Below, piece after piece: positions 6,210 to 6,356 of a stretch of DNA of 6,356 nucleotides. The notes beneath the pieces are model-generated. The model was given only the letters and a program-made list of their open reading frames with translations, was not told where the DNA came from and made no database searches. Origin of the DNA: Deltaproteobacteria bacterium (GTDB taxonomy: Bacteria > Desulfobacterota > DSM-4660 > Desulfatiglandales > B25-G16); assembly GCA_003646875.1 (NCBI GenBank), contig QMLT01000108.1:1-6356 (forward strand). Reading direction: 5' to 3'. Within the stretch, counting starts at the first letter, position 1; each line of letters opens with the position of its first letter. Made by a program: the position numbers and the translations under genes.

Positions 6210-6356
6210 GCACAGGGCAGTTTTTATTTCCTTTAGCCTGCAAAATAAGAAGGTTCCCAATTTTTATATCCTTCCATAAACTCACTACTCTTATTTTAAA
6301 GGATTTGTTGAGAGTCAACCAGAGACCATCATTTTAGAGATCATAATTGACACATA
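6210..6356. other. Non-coding tail downstream of iorB
   Basis: No gene or clear rho-independent terminator in these 147 bp. GGGCAG and CCTGC near 6216-6240 could pair only across a long loop. There is a small dyad GTTGA-GAG-TCAAC (6307-6319) and an imperfect 15-bp tandem repeat starting AGAGACCAT (6321) and AGAGATCAT (6336). A perfect TTGACA (6347-6352) at the edge could be the -35 of a gene beyond the window. Confidence 0.5.

Noticed and set aside
6216..6260. Terminator after iorB
   Set aside because: The possible GCAG/CTGC pairing spans too long a loop and is not followed by a T-run.

Overview
The window is a metabolic gene block from a moderately AT-rich bacterium. The most likely source is an anaerobe of the Desulfobacterota (Deltaproteobacteria) type. 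This is inferred from an oxygen-sensitive 2-oxoacid:ferredoxin oxidoreductase (indolepyruvate type), a LIV-type ABC importer and an AMP-forming acyl-CoA synthetase found together, with strong Shine-Dalgarno sequences and low G+C. No rRNA, tRNA, CRISPR array, insertion sequence or phage gene is visible.

Layout. Positions 1-1648, minus strand: the first two genes of a branched-chain-amino-acid-type (LIV) ABC import operon. A periplasmic substrate-binding protein (449-1648) comes first. The 5' part of a LivG-type ATPase (445 down to the window edge) follows, so permeases and a second ATPase would be expected to the left. Positions 1649-1995: a 347-bp, very AT-rich divergent promoter region. Positions 1996-6209, plus strand: an AMP-forming acyl-CoA synthetase, then iorA and iorB for the two subunits of indolepyruvate (aryl-pyruvate) ferredoxin oxidoreductase. 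Positions 6210-6356: a non-coding tail.

How the genes may work together (inference). The importer may bring in an amino acid or an aromatic or branched acid. IorAB interconverts 2-oxoacids (arylpyruvates in characterised enzymes) and acyl-CoA + CO2 + reduced ferredoxin. The ligase joins free carboxylic acid to CoA. The set could run as amino-acid fermentation or oxidation. It could also run in reverse: acid uptake, CoA activation and reductive carboxylation to an arylpyruvate.

The most interesting non-coding signal is a pair of TAGCTA boxes exactly 11 bp apart. It occurs twice, once in the promoter in front of the ligase (1902/1913) and once just after a good sigma70-like promoter in front of iorA (3592/3603). 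It occurs in no other place I noticed in the window. This looks like the operator of a shared local repressor. A hairpin that covers the iorA Shine-Dalgarno and a heptamer repeat array between iorA and iorB are further points of interest.
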